A DNA stretch of 64,000 nt from Adineta ricciae. Lineage: Eukaryota > Rotifera > Eurotatoria > Adinetida > Adinetidae. Made by a program: the position numbers and the translations under genes. Position 1 is the first letter of the stretch; each line of letters starts with the position of its first letter. Below the pieces are notes generated by a model, which worked only from the letters and a program-made list of their open reading frames with translations, was not told where the DNA came from and ran no database searches. The DNA lies in assembly GCA_905250025.1 (NCBI GenBank), contig CAJNOJ010000092.1, positions 62,001 through 126,000 on the forward strand, in the 5' to 3' direction. Below are positions 36,329 through 47,418 of the stretch, piece by piece.

Positions 36329-38720
36329 GTTTTTCTGATAAACGATAAATTACTAACTGAGTGCCTGAAATACAGAGAACTGATTATTTAAAATAAAAAG
36401 TGGTTAACAATAGTAGATAGTTTTTTAAAGAGTAAAGAATCCAAACTGGAGAGTAATAATGATTGCAATCTGATGTGAATACCTACTTTTATCCAAGTGT
36501 AACGACGACGATTGTCGATCTCAAGTAATCGTTTCAGTACAAATGTCTCTGATTTTATAGGTAAGCGGTTTCACCTTTGCGTTTAAGATGATAATAAGAG
36601 AAAAGGAGAAAAAATAGAGAAAAATCAGAAAGAGAGAGGCTTTTTGGCTAGAAAAATTAGACATCGCCAGTCGGCCCTTACTTTAAGGACGGCGCATATG
36701 CACAATACAATTGGTTTATCATATTTGTCTGCGGGCCGCGCGTGCATCAGCCAATGACGCGTAAAAAGAAGGTTTCACTGACGGCGTTAATATTTACACA
36801 AAAAAAGAAAAAAAGATGTTTTTAGCAGCCACGGCCGTTGGGTTTAGTGGTAATAACAGCGAAAAAAAGAGAGAGAAAAACGAAATAATAAATCTATCTA
36901 TCAACAATATACACAGCTATGAAGAAGCAATGACGTGTCATTTACCTGAGCACACTTGTCATTGGTCGGAAAACGATAGTGAGCACTATACTACATAGAT
37001 ATATTCATTCATAAATACATGGGCGAAAATAAATTTGATTTGGCAGTCGGCAAAATGTAATATCCCCTATCATTTTCGTCGGTGTGTGTTTAACTATTAA
37101 CGATAACCTTGAGATTGTTTTTATTGGTGATCAATCGACAAAATACCTTGATACACGTTAAATAAGGAGAAAGATATGGAGAGACAGGGAGAGGGAGAGA
37201 GAGAGATACTTTATTTGTTAATTATTGATCATCATCATCATTATTGTGGTTTGGGTTTTGTTGTATACTTATGAAATTAGTGACTATTGTTCCAAGGTTA
37301 GGATAAAAGCACCGAATGATCATCAGATCTCGTTCGGATACATAAATAAATGTATACTAATTTGTGCACCAGTTTGCGTCTTTTCTTCAAATGAAAGTAC
37401 ATAAACAACGCATAAATGCGAAGCCCCTATGGTAGATGATATCATAAACAAGAAGTGTGATACATTCTTACACTCTATATTTTCTTCAAAACAAATTGCG
37501 ACGATGTTTAATTTTATTACGAATAAGCAATGAAAAAGATTTATTTTCATTGTTTATCGAAGTTTCATACTAATTTGCACTATTTAATTCGAAATATGCT
37601 CAAATTTTCCCCCCATACACTATATCCGACATGAGATGATTTAGTCGTTATCAAAATCTTTGCTTTCAAGTGCATGCATCAGTTCGAATTTTTGAGTTGG
37701 CTTTTTTTCGAGCTATCTATTACATTTCTACATTTTCACCTGAGGAAAATTCGTGCTAGGCCGATCGATAAAATCTAATCATCGATTTTACGACGTAGTG
37801 GCATCAGTTTTTATGAAATAGAAACAAATCTTCAATCATCAGTGTTGCCCAGAAAAAGATTGTGCAGTTTGCACATGTCTATCTGTACACGAATATTGTA
37901 TGACAGACACCCAACATGTGATCATATCAACCCTAGTTTCGGAATTTATATTTAGCATAGGTATGATTGTTTATGAATATTTTTACAAATAGTTGAGAAT
38001 ATTTATTTTATCATCAAATGTAACACATTCGATTGTGATTTTTACGATTGCATCTTTTCGTTCTAATGTATTTTTCCTTATTTTTCGTGAATAATCAGCC
38101 CTTTTTTTCAATCAATATTCTTCGTAATACAAAGAAGAAACCCTCTCTTACGACGTTTGTTAATCGCAAAAAATGAAGCGAACATAGGACTGACTATGCT
38201 ACGCTTGATTGCGTCCCACCGCAACATGTACACCACGTAACCGCTCACTGTCATTTTTTTCACCTTGGTTGCTTGCTTTCCATTCTATTCTTTTTATGCG
38301 AGTGTTGTTCTCTCTCTCTTTCTTTTATTCTCTCTCTCCTCTACTTTTTATGCTCACATACTACATTCGATATAGAAGACCGCATCCAATCGATCGATCA
38401 CTCATCTAGCTTTTTACTACACGTCGATGTGCGAATAGGGATCCTCATCTCACTCATCTATCTATCGTTCTTTTTTCGTTTTTTATTTGTCGCATATACA
38501 TATATATTATATTATGTTTAATGATACTGCTCATTTGTATTTCTTCACATCGTCCCATTGTCTTTTTTCTCTTTCTTTGTCAGATAATACAATCAGTTAT
38601 ACACTGATAAACGACCACTACCAATACAGAAAAAAAACTACATAAAGGTTCGTTTCTAATCGTCAGAACAAGTATTCGATCAGTAGAACAGACTTGTTAA
38701 GTACACATCGCTTTTCTAGA
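36329..38720. other. Intergenic between head-to-head MGN genes 2 and 3
   Basis: A 2.4-kb region separating two divergently transcribed paralogues, so it must contain both promoters. A GAGA tract lies at 37180-37206, and polypyrimidine tracts near 38300-38345. One isolated Cys/His-rich exon-like piece is listed separately. No other gene was seen. Confidence 0.45.
37822..37960 (+). pseudogene. Isolated exon-like Cys/His-rich fragment
   Basis: An open stretch between an acceptor (TGAAATAG) and a donor (GTATGA) reads IFNHQCCPEKDCAVCTC then LSVHEYCMTDTQHVIIS. The C-x2-C...H-x2-C...H spacing and hydrophobic ending recall a B-box-like zinc finger. No neighbouring exon joins it, so it looks like the relic of a captured or broken gene. 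Confidence 0.3.
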
Positions 38721-39561
38721 ATGGGTAACCGAGGAGCACGACGAAACCAAGCTGCATATGGTGGAGATCCATACTTAAATCAGTAAGTTCAATTCTACTA
38801 CCCATCATATGACAATACCGAGAATACATTGGTATAGATACGGAACTGGATATGGTTATGGTGCTCAACCAGGACTTGCCGGTTACGGTCCATACACAGG
38901 TGAGATAATACTTCAGCGCGGATTTAACTAATGATTGTATTTAGGATATGGTGGTCGACAAGCAGGTGTCATCACTACCCCGGGAACCATTGTGCAAGAG
39001 CCATGGGCAGTAACACAATGGACTGAATATTACATTCCAACAGTGGCTGGTCGTCAAAAACGACCAGTTATCTACATTGCTGCACCATTACCAGCAGCCA
39101 ACCCGTGTGGTGGCTTTGGTGGTGGTCTTCCTTTGGGAGGTGGCTTCGGCGGCGGCCTTCCATTAGGAGGCGGTTTCGGTGGAGGCCTTCCAATTGGAGG
39201 CGGCTTCGGTGGCGGCCTTCCAATTGGAGGCGGCTTCGGTGGCGGTCTTCCACTAGGAGGTGGTTTCGGTGGAGGTCTTCCTATGGGAGGCGGTTTCGGA
39301 GGAGGCCTTCCGATGGGAGGCGGCTTCGGTGGAGGTCTTCCACTAGGAGGCGGCTTCGGTGGAGGTCTTCCAATGGGCGGTGGATTCGGTTCTAATCTTG
39401 GTTATCAAGCCTTGCCGATGATGACTGTCGCCTATGGCGGTGGTATTCCGGGTGTTCCAGCACTTGGTGGTGGTCTGGGTGGAGGTCTTGGTGGAGGTCT
39501 TGGAGGACTCGGTGGATTGAGCGGACTAGGAGGATTAGGTGGTGGTTTACCTCTCTATTAA
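38721..39561 (+). CDS. MGN-family protein 3: GGGFGGGLP repeat protein
   Basis: A 246-aa protein from exons 38721-38782, 38838-38899 and 38945-39561. Start MGNRGARRNQ again fits N-myristoylation, preceded directly by a CTTTTCTAG acceptor. Then come a Gly/Tyr-rich head (YGTGYGYGAQPG), a unique segment VTQWTEYYIPTVAGRQ, the family core KRPVIYIAAPLP, nine GGGLP units in GGGFGGGLP(L/I/M) repeats, and a Gly/Leu tail (LGGLGGLSGLGG) ending LPLY. It is the shortest and only complete simple member of the family in the window, and is encoded on the opposite strand from genes 1 and 2. It has no signal peptide, membrane segment or cysteine pattern. Likely a structural, membrane-anchored intracellular protein, by inference only. 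Confidence 0.82.
39112..39387 (+). repeat. 30-bp coding repeat, GGGFGGGLP(L/I/M)
   Basis: Nine imperfect 30-bp units in MGN gene 3. The last residue alternates Leu, Ile and Met. The related repeat in MGN gene 2 is 27 bp, one Gly codon shorter, so the arrays expanded separately. Confidence 0.9.
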
Positions 39562-39732
39562 AAATATATATTAACTCATTACATCTTTCGTTGGAGAGGA
39601 TACAATCTCTCTTTTCTTTATAAATCACAAAAAAATCACGGATTTGTTTAACATTAATTTGCGCAGATTTCATTTCGACGTTTATTGTTGATGCGTTTAT
39701 TTTGTGTGTGTATATGTGAATATGCACACCTA

Positions 39733-39733
39733 N
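39733..39733. other. Second ambiguous base N
   Basis: A single N lies 172 bp after MGN gene 3 and 78 bp before the bHLH-PAS start. With the N at 34436 it brackets a 5.3-kb block, so the order or orientation of that block should be treated with some caution. Confidence 0.7.
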
Positions 39734-39810
39734 GTAAATGATTCTTCTTTTCTTTTATCCTTTGCTTTTCTATTTTTTTCAAACAAACAAACGTTTACTA
39801 AAGGAGAACG

Positions 39811-42671
39811 ATGGCGTCTTGGTGGCATCCTCAACAGCAGCAACAACAAGTACATCATTCGACAAATGAACCATTCGATTATCCTCATGCACCACAATCC
39901 ATGCCGCCACCTCACCCTTTTTATGATACGCATATGATTATGATCGAAGGTAACAACAATGACGAGTACCTCATGCATTCAACAAACAATGGAAATTTGA
40001 ATGATTCGACTTCGATGGAATATCACCATCGTCGAAATTGGTACAACGGGTAAAGAAAAGAGTTTTCTGATTCTCACGAATATTATTGGCTGATGGAAGG
40101 AATAAATTGACCACTCATATTGATTTCTTTTCCTTTTCTGTTTTGCAGGAATAACAATGATGATCGGAAAGCTAAATCTCGCGTCGCCGCCAAACATCGT
40201 CGAAGCGCTGAGAATAAAGAATTTACCGATTTGTCGAAATTATTACCTTTACAACAACAGATAGCAGCACAACTTGACAAAGCTTCAATCATTCGCTTAA
40301 CGATCAGTTATTTACGTTTGCATGAATTTTTATCACATGGTGATCCATGTTGGCCAAATGACATCAATGGTAAATTTGTCCTCTTTTTTCTTCCTTCGTT
40401 AATCTGATAGATTTTCTCGAATTCTCACTGGATAAGATATGAAGTCCCTTGATAAAACTATCTTTTTTTTCTTCTTCCTATTTAGTACCATCAAGAAAAC
40501 AAGCATTTAAGTTATTTAATGCTGACGAATCATCTCAATTGCTACAAGTAATAAAAGATAAATGAATTTCGAACTTGCCGAATTCACTTCTTCTTTTTTC
40601 TTCTCCTCAAGTCCTTGGATGGTTTCATATTTGCATTAAGTTCTGATGGAAGAATTTTATACATATCAGAATCAGTATCCAGTAGTCTTGGCCTATCCAT
40701 GGTGGAAATGACAGGAAATTTCATATTTAACTATTTACATGAGGATGATAAGAAAGTCTTTGCTGATGCATTGGGCTTCGAATTATTACCACCATCGAGT
40801 CCAACTACCAGTTTGCCAATGGATTTAATGAATTCAGCAAACACTGATACGGATTTTTTGGAGATATCACGTGAGTATAGGATCGAATGAATCATCTTCG
40901 AGAAGGGAGACGAGCGAATCGAAATGTAAATGCATCATGAATGACGTAGGATTTTTTTTTTTGATGGAAAAGAATGTGAACTGTGTGTAGCATTAATCTA
41001 ACCATATAGAAACAAAGTGCGCTTTTGGTAATAATCGATATTCCATATATTTAGATTCTGATAAGAGTTTATCTCAATAATTCTTTTCGAAATACCAAGT
41101 TTCAGTTGATTTAAATATGCACTGTATAACCCCAATCGCTCTTGATGTTTTAGCTGAACAATGTCCTCGAATGCAAGCACCAAACGATGGCACTCGTTTT
41201 ACAAAGAAATCCTTGTGTGTTCGAATGCGTTCAAGCTTGACGAAACGTGCACCAAATATGAAAACACCTGGCTACAGAGTAAGTTCAACTTTTCTTCGGA
41301 CAACCTCTTAGTATTTAACGGACTTTCATCAAAAATAGTCAGTACAAATTATTGGTGATTATCGTTGGATACACCCCGATCATCGTCAATCGTCGCACAA
41401 CGGCAATCATCTACTCGGCTTTGTTGGTACAGCAATTATTCCCAATTTAAGTCCATCACAAAATGAATTTCCTATTCCTGAACATCAAAGTGTTATTCGA
41501 CTTGACGAGAATCTTCATATTACTCATATGGATGATAAGTGAGTGAAAGTTTTTCTTTTCTAACTACGATTATTAATCATATTTTAACATAGATTACAAC
41601 GAACATTGAATTGGACTTTAACATATGCAACATCATCACTTTATCTTTATATACATCCTGATGATTTATCAGTATTGACAGCGGCACATCGCGAATGTAT
41701 GTCATAAACAAAGTTGAAAATTTACTTTATCGTTTCGCTGTTTTCTTTTCGTCTTTAGTACCATCCCGACAGCAACTTGTTTTAAACGTCGTTCGTCTAC
41801 AAATGAATGTTGTTGCTTCACCTTCTCAGCATCAGCGAAAATCAAACGGAAGTAATAATAGCAGCAGCACTAATGTGAATAATAATCAAGTGATCGTCGA
41901 ACAGAAATGGATTTGGTGTGACTTATTAGCGACCATGATGCAATCGAAAACCAATGATGAGAATTTTGTTATACTCGTTGTAGAAATTATCGGGTAAGTA
42001 AAAGGTCATATGTGTACGAGAATGAAATGAATACAAAATATGATGTTTTCTTTTAGAATGGATGATGGACATATTGTACCTGCTATTGATGAAGAGCTTG
42101 AAAATGGTTTGTTTGTTTATTTAAAGTGAAATAATACAGAGCAAAACTTTCTCTTTCCATTTGCTTAGAATACGTGAATCGAGTTTCCAGTCGATCACAA
42201 ATTAGTCCAACTGATGTTATCGAATCTTCACCACCAAGTATTCAATCGCGTGCGACGATTAAACGACAACTATCTCCATATCCGAGTGAACAGCAGCAAG
42301 TACAACAAGGCTGTTTTTATCCATCACCGCCTCCACCGACACTCACTCCAACTTCATCGTTTGCTTCTTCTTCACCCCACCATCGTCATTTACCCACAAC
42401 ATCATCTCCGAATCCATCATCTCCCCATTCGCCTCTTCCTACTAACCGACCGTCAGTTATCATGACAAAAAGCATGCATCATCAACAACAACAACAGCAG
42501 CAGCAGCAGCATTATCACCCATACTGTCATTATGATGGTAATCCATTCACACAGCAACAGTATGCGCTATCTACATCGGGAAGTGAACACTGGTATTATC
42601 CACCGCCGCATTCGAATCTTGCAGGAGAAAACTTTACTCTGTATCATCATCCACATAATCATTCGAGTTAG
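39811..42671 (+). CDS. bHLH-PAS transcription factor, trachealess/NPAS1/NPAS3 type
   Basis: A 665-aa class I bHLH-PAS regulator, expected to act as a heterodimer with ARNT. Exons: 39811-40049, 40149-40369, 40486-40547, 40612-40870, 41154-41278, 41339-41538, 41593-41696, 41759-41993, 42057-42106, 42169-42671. The bHLH (about residues 85-140) includes [20 protein letters not shown] and [20 protein letters not shown]. The LTISYL...GDP.W ending is the trachealess/NPAS3 form rather than the SIM form. PAS-A begins [21 protein letters not shown] linking [20 protein letters not shown] follows, then PAS-B and its C-cap with [29 protein letters not shown] and [10 protein letters not shown]. The C-terminus is rich in Ser, Pro, Gln and His with a Gln run, as in activation or repression tails. 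The basic region starts [18 protein letters not shown] and departs from the usual AARSRR. Confidence 0.9.
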
Positions 42672-43778
42672 AGATTGACTTCTCTCTTAGCGACCGTCCT
42701 TATTTTTTTAAATTTATTTCGCATGCTCATATTGTGATTGATCATTTTCTTTTTGTTCTGTCGAGTTAATAACTGTTTCTCATATATATATATATATATA
42801 TATACATATACATGCATATACGTTGTTGTGTTCTCGTTGAGTGGAACAGTAGAAAGAAAGAAAGCAAAAGATTTAATATCAAGACTCGAGTTGTACATTG
42901 TTCGTTTCTTCTTTTCTTTTTCTCTTTTTTTTAAATAAAATTATTCAACTGAATAAAAATTAAACAAACGAATTCGTTCTCACACATCACTTCGCAATGG
43001 ATATACTTGGAGATAGACCCCCTCGGTGTTTATTTGGATAAACAGATCTTGTTAGTATCACTCTTACACCAATTCACTATAGTGATTGTTTTCTGTAGAT
43101 GCCACCGTGTGTTGGATTAGCCATCGCGTTTCCGTTCTTCTTCTCTTTGATCCCTTGACGTGCGGATGCTCGACTGATAACAAAAAGGAAAAAGTAATTT
43201 CATCTCTGAATAAAATATGTTTATTCACAAAACATCGTCCAACATGTCCTTGATATAAAACAAAAAGTTTGTTTTTTCTTTTCCTATTCGATAAAAGAAC
43301 TATCATAATTGGGCGTTTTTTTAAACAAAGACAAATTGTCTTAGAAGAACGGATATGACTTCTATTTTAGTCTCACATATATAAATATATTGATCATTGG
43401 CGAAAGTAAGTAGCTAGGCTGTTTAATGCATGAACTCGACGTTTTTCTTTCTCCCTGCGCTTTTTTCCTTAGTCACTCTTTGTTCAGTGCGACAGAAGGG
43501 CTAATCACAAAAAATATAGCAGCAGCCGGCAGAACTACGTCAATTCATTCTTCTTCTTTTTTTTTTCTCTCGTTTTTTTTCTCGACGAAAAAAACCGAGC
43601 GAGGGTGTGAGTGAGCATTCGAGAGGAAAAAAAAAGAGGAAAATTCTGTTTCTTTCCCTCTTGCCAAGTGACAACTGCTGTTCCTGGTAGATGCGAATCT
43701 CTTAACTACGACACTCGTTTGTCTCATATTTGAAATCGAATCGATTGACGACAGAAATATCTCGATATTTAAAACAAA
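42672..43778. other. Intergenic, bHLH-PAS to PRC1
   Basis: The 3' part of the bHLH-PAS transcript probably ends near the TTAAATAAAA at about 42932-42941. A TA dinucleotide run lies at 42782-42804. The rest is AT-rich with poly-T tracts around 43556-43580. No gene was found. Confidence 0.5.
42782..42804. repeat. (AT)n microsatellite
   Basis: About eleven AT units followed by interrupted CATATA copies. Confidence 0.9.
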
Positions 43779-46325
43779 ATGACAACACCAGATACATTAA
43801 TACACGAGTTACAACGTAATACGAGCAAAGAGAAACGTAAAGAATGGCGGGTAAGAGCGAGAACATATAGAAAGAGAGTGATTGATGTGATACACATTGT
43901 TCATTTGATCGATTTCGTTTTTCTTTACATCATATTTCCCTTTCATTTTATTTAGAAAAATATGTCCGACCGTACTTTTTCACTCGAAGATCCTCCGAAC
44001 ACCGATGAATTCAATATGTAAGTGATCTGATTTGAGTGTTGATTTAATCATTTGTTCATCGTTTTCAAGTTCATCGTCAAGCCTTCGACAGGATCAGTCA
44101 TCGCTCGAATGCCGAATTGAACATATTCCATTCTATTCTTGGATTGAATCAAATCTAATTCTTCTTCGTAACAATCTCGTACGACGTGGTTTAAATGAAC
44201 AAGAGATCATCGATAAAGAACAAACAATAACCGATAGTCTTAAAGTAAAAAACAAACGGCTTCTCTTCTGAAAATCGCATGTACGCTGGTTTTTAGGCAT
44301 GTTTAAAAGATTTAAATGATGCTGAACTGAGAGAAAATGATCTATTACAAGCGCGTATTCGAGCTACTCTGGATGAATGTCAACATTTAAATCGTCTTTT
44401 GAAATTAGATCATAGTATTGAGGTAAAAACAAAAGACATTAACTGTTTACGCCTAGAAATTCGTTTGAATTGCGTTTATAGAAAATTGAAAACGAAAATT
44501 TACCTTTGTTGGAACAATTGAATCGAGCAAATGAGTTGCTCGATCGAATTAATCAAGTATTGAAAGAAAAAGTCGAAGAAATTAATCAGCTGAAAGTGAT
44601 CGAAGAAAAATTATGTCATAAACTCGATGAAAAAGTAATTAATTTCGATAGTGATGGTAAGACGAAGCACAAAATCATTCTTTTCCATTAACAAATACGT
44701 TCGTTTCAGTTGATGATATGCCATACGATCAACGACAAGATATTCTCGAAAAACATATTAATGACTTACAGAATTTACAAGTAAATTTCTCTAAAATCAC
44801 ATTCGGAGTGTTACGAAAATCTATTTGCTTTGCAGAACGAACGTTCATCAGCCATTGAACAAGCGCGTAATCAAATCCATGAAATGAAAACTGAACTTGA
44901 CCTTAATAATACATATAATCAGCCAAATGATGATCAGCAAGTGCTCAATCTCATCGACGGGCCTGTACATCTAATCGAATTATCGAAAACAAATGTTCAA
45001 CGTTTACTAACTATTGCTAATCAAGTAAATCGTCAGATTTTTCTCTATACCAAAATGAGTTTTCTTTGTTCTAGCTGCATACGATCTATCAAGAAAACCG
45101 AATGAAGGCTGAACATCTTGTTGCTACACTCAATGCTTTGTACGAACGATTAAATTTAATCGAATCTGACAGACATATTAAGTTGCCACTTGATAAGCCT
45201 CATCGACCAGTAAATCTCAGCCTGGTATGTATACACAAATGAATAATCAACATGAAAGAAGATCTACATATGTATAAAAGTTATACTGATCTATGTATTA
45301 ACATATATATTGAAGTCTGACATCGACGACCTTTGTCTCAGTCATAGAAAACCAGTCCAGTGTTCTGCTGAAAGGAAAATCAGACTCGAAAAGTAGCATT
45401 TGATTGATTGTTTTAGTTGGAGAAAGAAATTGATCGATGTAAGGAATTACGCCGGCAAAACATGCGGACATACATCGAAAATATTCGGGATGAAATCTTT
45501 GCTCAATACGAAAAATGTTTCTACGGACGTGAACAAATGGAAAGTTTTCTTCCGCTCTATTCCAGTAGGTTATCTTTGACGAGAGAAAAATGTTTACCCT
45601 TGTAATATTTAGATGATTTTACCGAAGAATTGTTGGAAGAACATGAAAAGGAATTAGAAGAAATTAACATGTACTATAATCATAATGAACAATTATTTGC
45701 TAATCTTGCCAATTGGCATGAAGTTTGGGCGGAATATCGAGAATTTCAAGTACGATGGAGATTTTTCTCGAAGATTTCTCTATTTTAATATGATTTACTT
45801 CAGCGTCAAGCAAGCGATCCTGAGCGCTTCAAACGTCGCGGTTATTCCGCTGTGCAAGAAGAAAAACAACGTAAACACTTGGAATTTACACTTAAAAAAG
45901 TTCAAGATACCGTTCTACAACTGAGTAAAGACTATGAAACTGAATTTGGACGTAAGAGAACATTCGCATAACAGTTCCACCTATTCTCTCTATTTCGTTT
46001 TGCTCTAGATCAATTTTTAATTGAAGGTGTACCAGTACAAGATTTCTTTAATCATGAGAAAGAGAACTATTCTCAAGAAAAAGAAATCGAAAAAGCACGG
46101 AAACAGTTAGCACGTGGTCAGACACCAACAACGTCACATGTCCAAGCAAACATCAAACGACTAGAAATAAGTTCCAAAACTCCTGGTCGACAACAGACAA
46201 ATCTTGGCAAAGAAGTAATAATCGAACTTGTCTCTCAATCATGAGTTGATATATTTTCTTTGTTTTAGACTGAAATTAAACCGACAACACCATTTCGACC
46301 AGCAAGTGCAGTTCACAAACGTTGA
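43779..46325 (+). CDS. PRC1: PRC1/Ase1/MAP65-type protein regulator of cytokinesis
   Basis: A 571-aa microtubule-bundling protein of the spindle midzone. Exons: 43779-43850, 43956-44017, 44070-44244, 44297-44422, 44482-44656, 44710-44780, 44836-45024, 45075-45224, 45417-45564, 45613-45749, 45804-45951, 46009-46214, 46269-46325. The first two thirds are coiled coil (IEKIENENLPLLEQLN, LEKHINDLQNLQNERS). The conserved spectrin-like microtubule-binding region follows: CKELRRQNMRTYIENIRDEI, YSNDFTEELLEEHEKELEEI, ANWHEVWAEYREFQ and the family block DPERFKRRGYSAVQEEKQRK (human PRC1 has NRGGNLLKEEKQR). The C-terminus is basic and Thr/Pro-rich (KTPGRQQ, TTPFRPAS), as expected for mitotic kinase control. 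An AATAAA lies near 46440. Confidence 0.92.
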
Positions 46326-46600
46326 TTTAGCCGATTAAGAATGATGACTTCAATATTCTTTTCTTTATATATATTCACGTGATCAACAGCTTGATCTAGT
46401 TGTATCAATAATCATCTTATTAATTTTCTTTTTATATTAAATAAAAATACATTCTAATACGATAACGAAAACAAATTGTTGTTTTTCACAACACGACACC
46501 AATATGAACTCTTCCAAGGTATTGTTAGAAACTCATTTGCATTGACGATTTCGCAGACACATTAGTAACAGTCGTCGGCAAGGTTTCTGTCTTGTCTGAA

Positions 46601-46971
46601 ATGAATCAAAGAGTTGTTGCGAAACAGTTGTCGAATGTACCATCGAAAATCAGCGAGCAACAAAATCATAAGTTTGTGCTATACATGAATACGAGCACAT
46701 CCGTTGAAGGCGATGTCTCAGATGGTATTTGACTGAGAAATCTCTTCGAGCAAACGATTGCTTTGTCTCTTTTCGTCCGTCGATAAACAAGTTCTCGACG
46801 TCCTTGAACACAATGTTGTTTGATACGATCAATATATTCAATTAAAAATATGATATTTCATTTCCTTTTATCATAGGTCGCTATCGCATTTCGTTCGAAA
46901 TTGTCGCTAGTCATCAGTGTAAAGCACATGATCATTTTCATTGCTGGTCTGTTGAAATTGACTTTGAATAG
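46601..46971 (+). CDS. Small hypothetical protein, two exons
   Basis: Not recognised. Two exons, 46601-46724 and 46877-46971, join in phase 1 to encode about 72 aa: MNQRVVAKQLSNVPSKISEQ at the start, VEGDVSDGRYRISFEIVASH across the junction, and HFHCWSVEIDFE at the end. The frame is also open upstream to an AG near 46531 (DDFADTLVTVVGKVSVLSE), so the true product may be longer, with a start I have not found. Alternating hydrophobic residues suggest a small beta-sheet protein. The donor GTATTT and acceptor TATCATAG are acceptable. It fills the PRC1 to coiled-coil gap on the same strand. Confidence 0.42.
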
Positions 46972-47418
46972 AAAAATCTTGTTAATATCATTTCCTACAA
47001 TATCTTACTTCGAATATTGTTTATTTTTTGCCAAGAATTTTGTTTGTTGAAAGTTCTTTCTTAATGTCATACACTGACTTTCATTTATTCCCATTGGTTG
47101 ATATATCAAAGGATTCATTCTTCTTCTTCTTCTTCTTCGTCTTCTTAAAAGAAAAGAAAACAACAAGTATGTGATCGTAAATAAGCATATTCAGTTTTTT
47201 TTTCGCAATCGATTCGTTTTTATGACATATATTATAGTCGAAAAAGGCACATTTCGAAGCAATTGATTGATATCATTGCTCAGAATTGTGATGTGAGATA
47301 GATGGTATAACTGTCCTTCTCTAATCAATCGTTCTTTCACTTCTTTTTTATTTTCTTGTATCCTTGAACAATCAACGAGAATGATTTTTTCTTGTATCCT
47401 TCAGATCTCACGGGCGTC

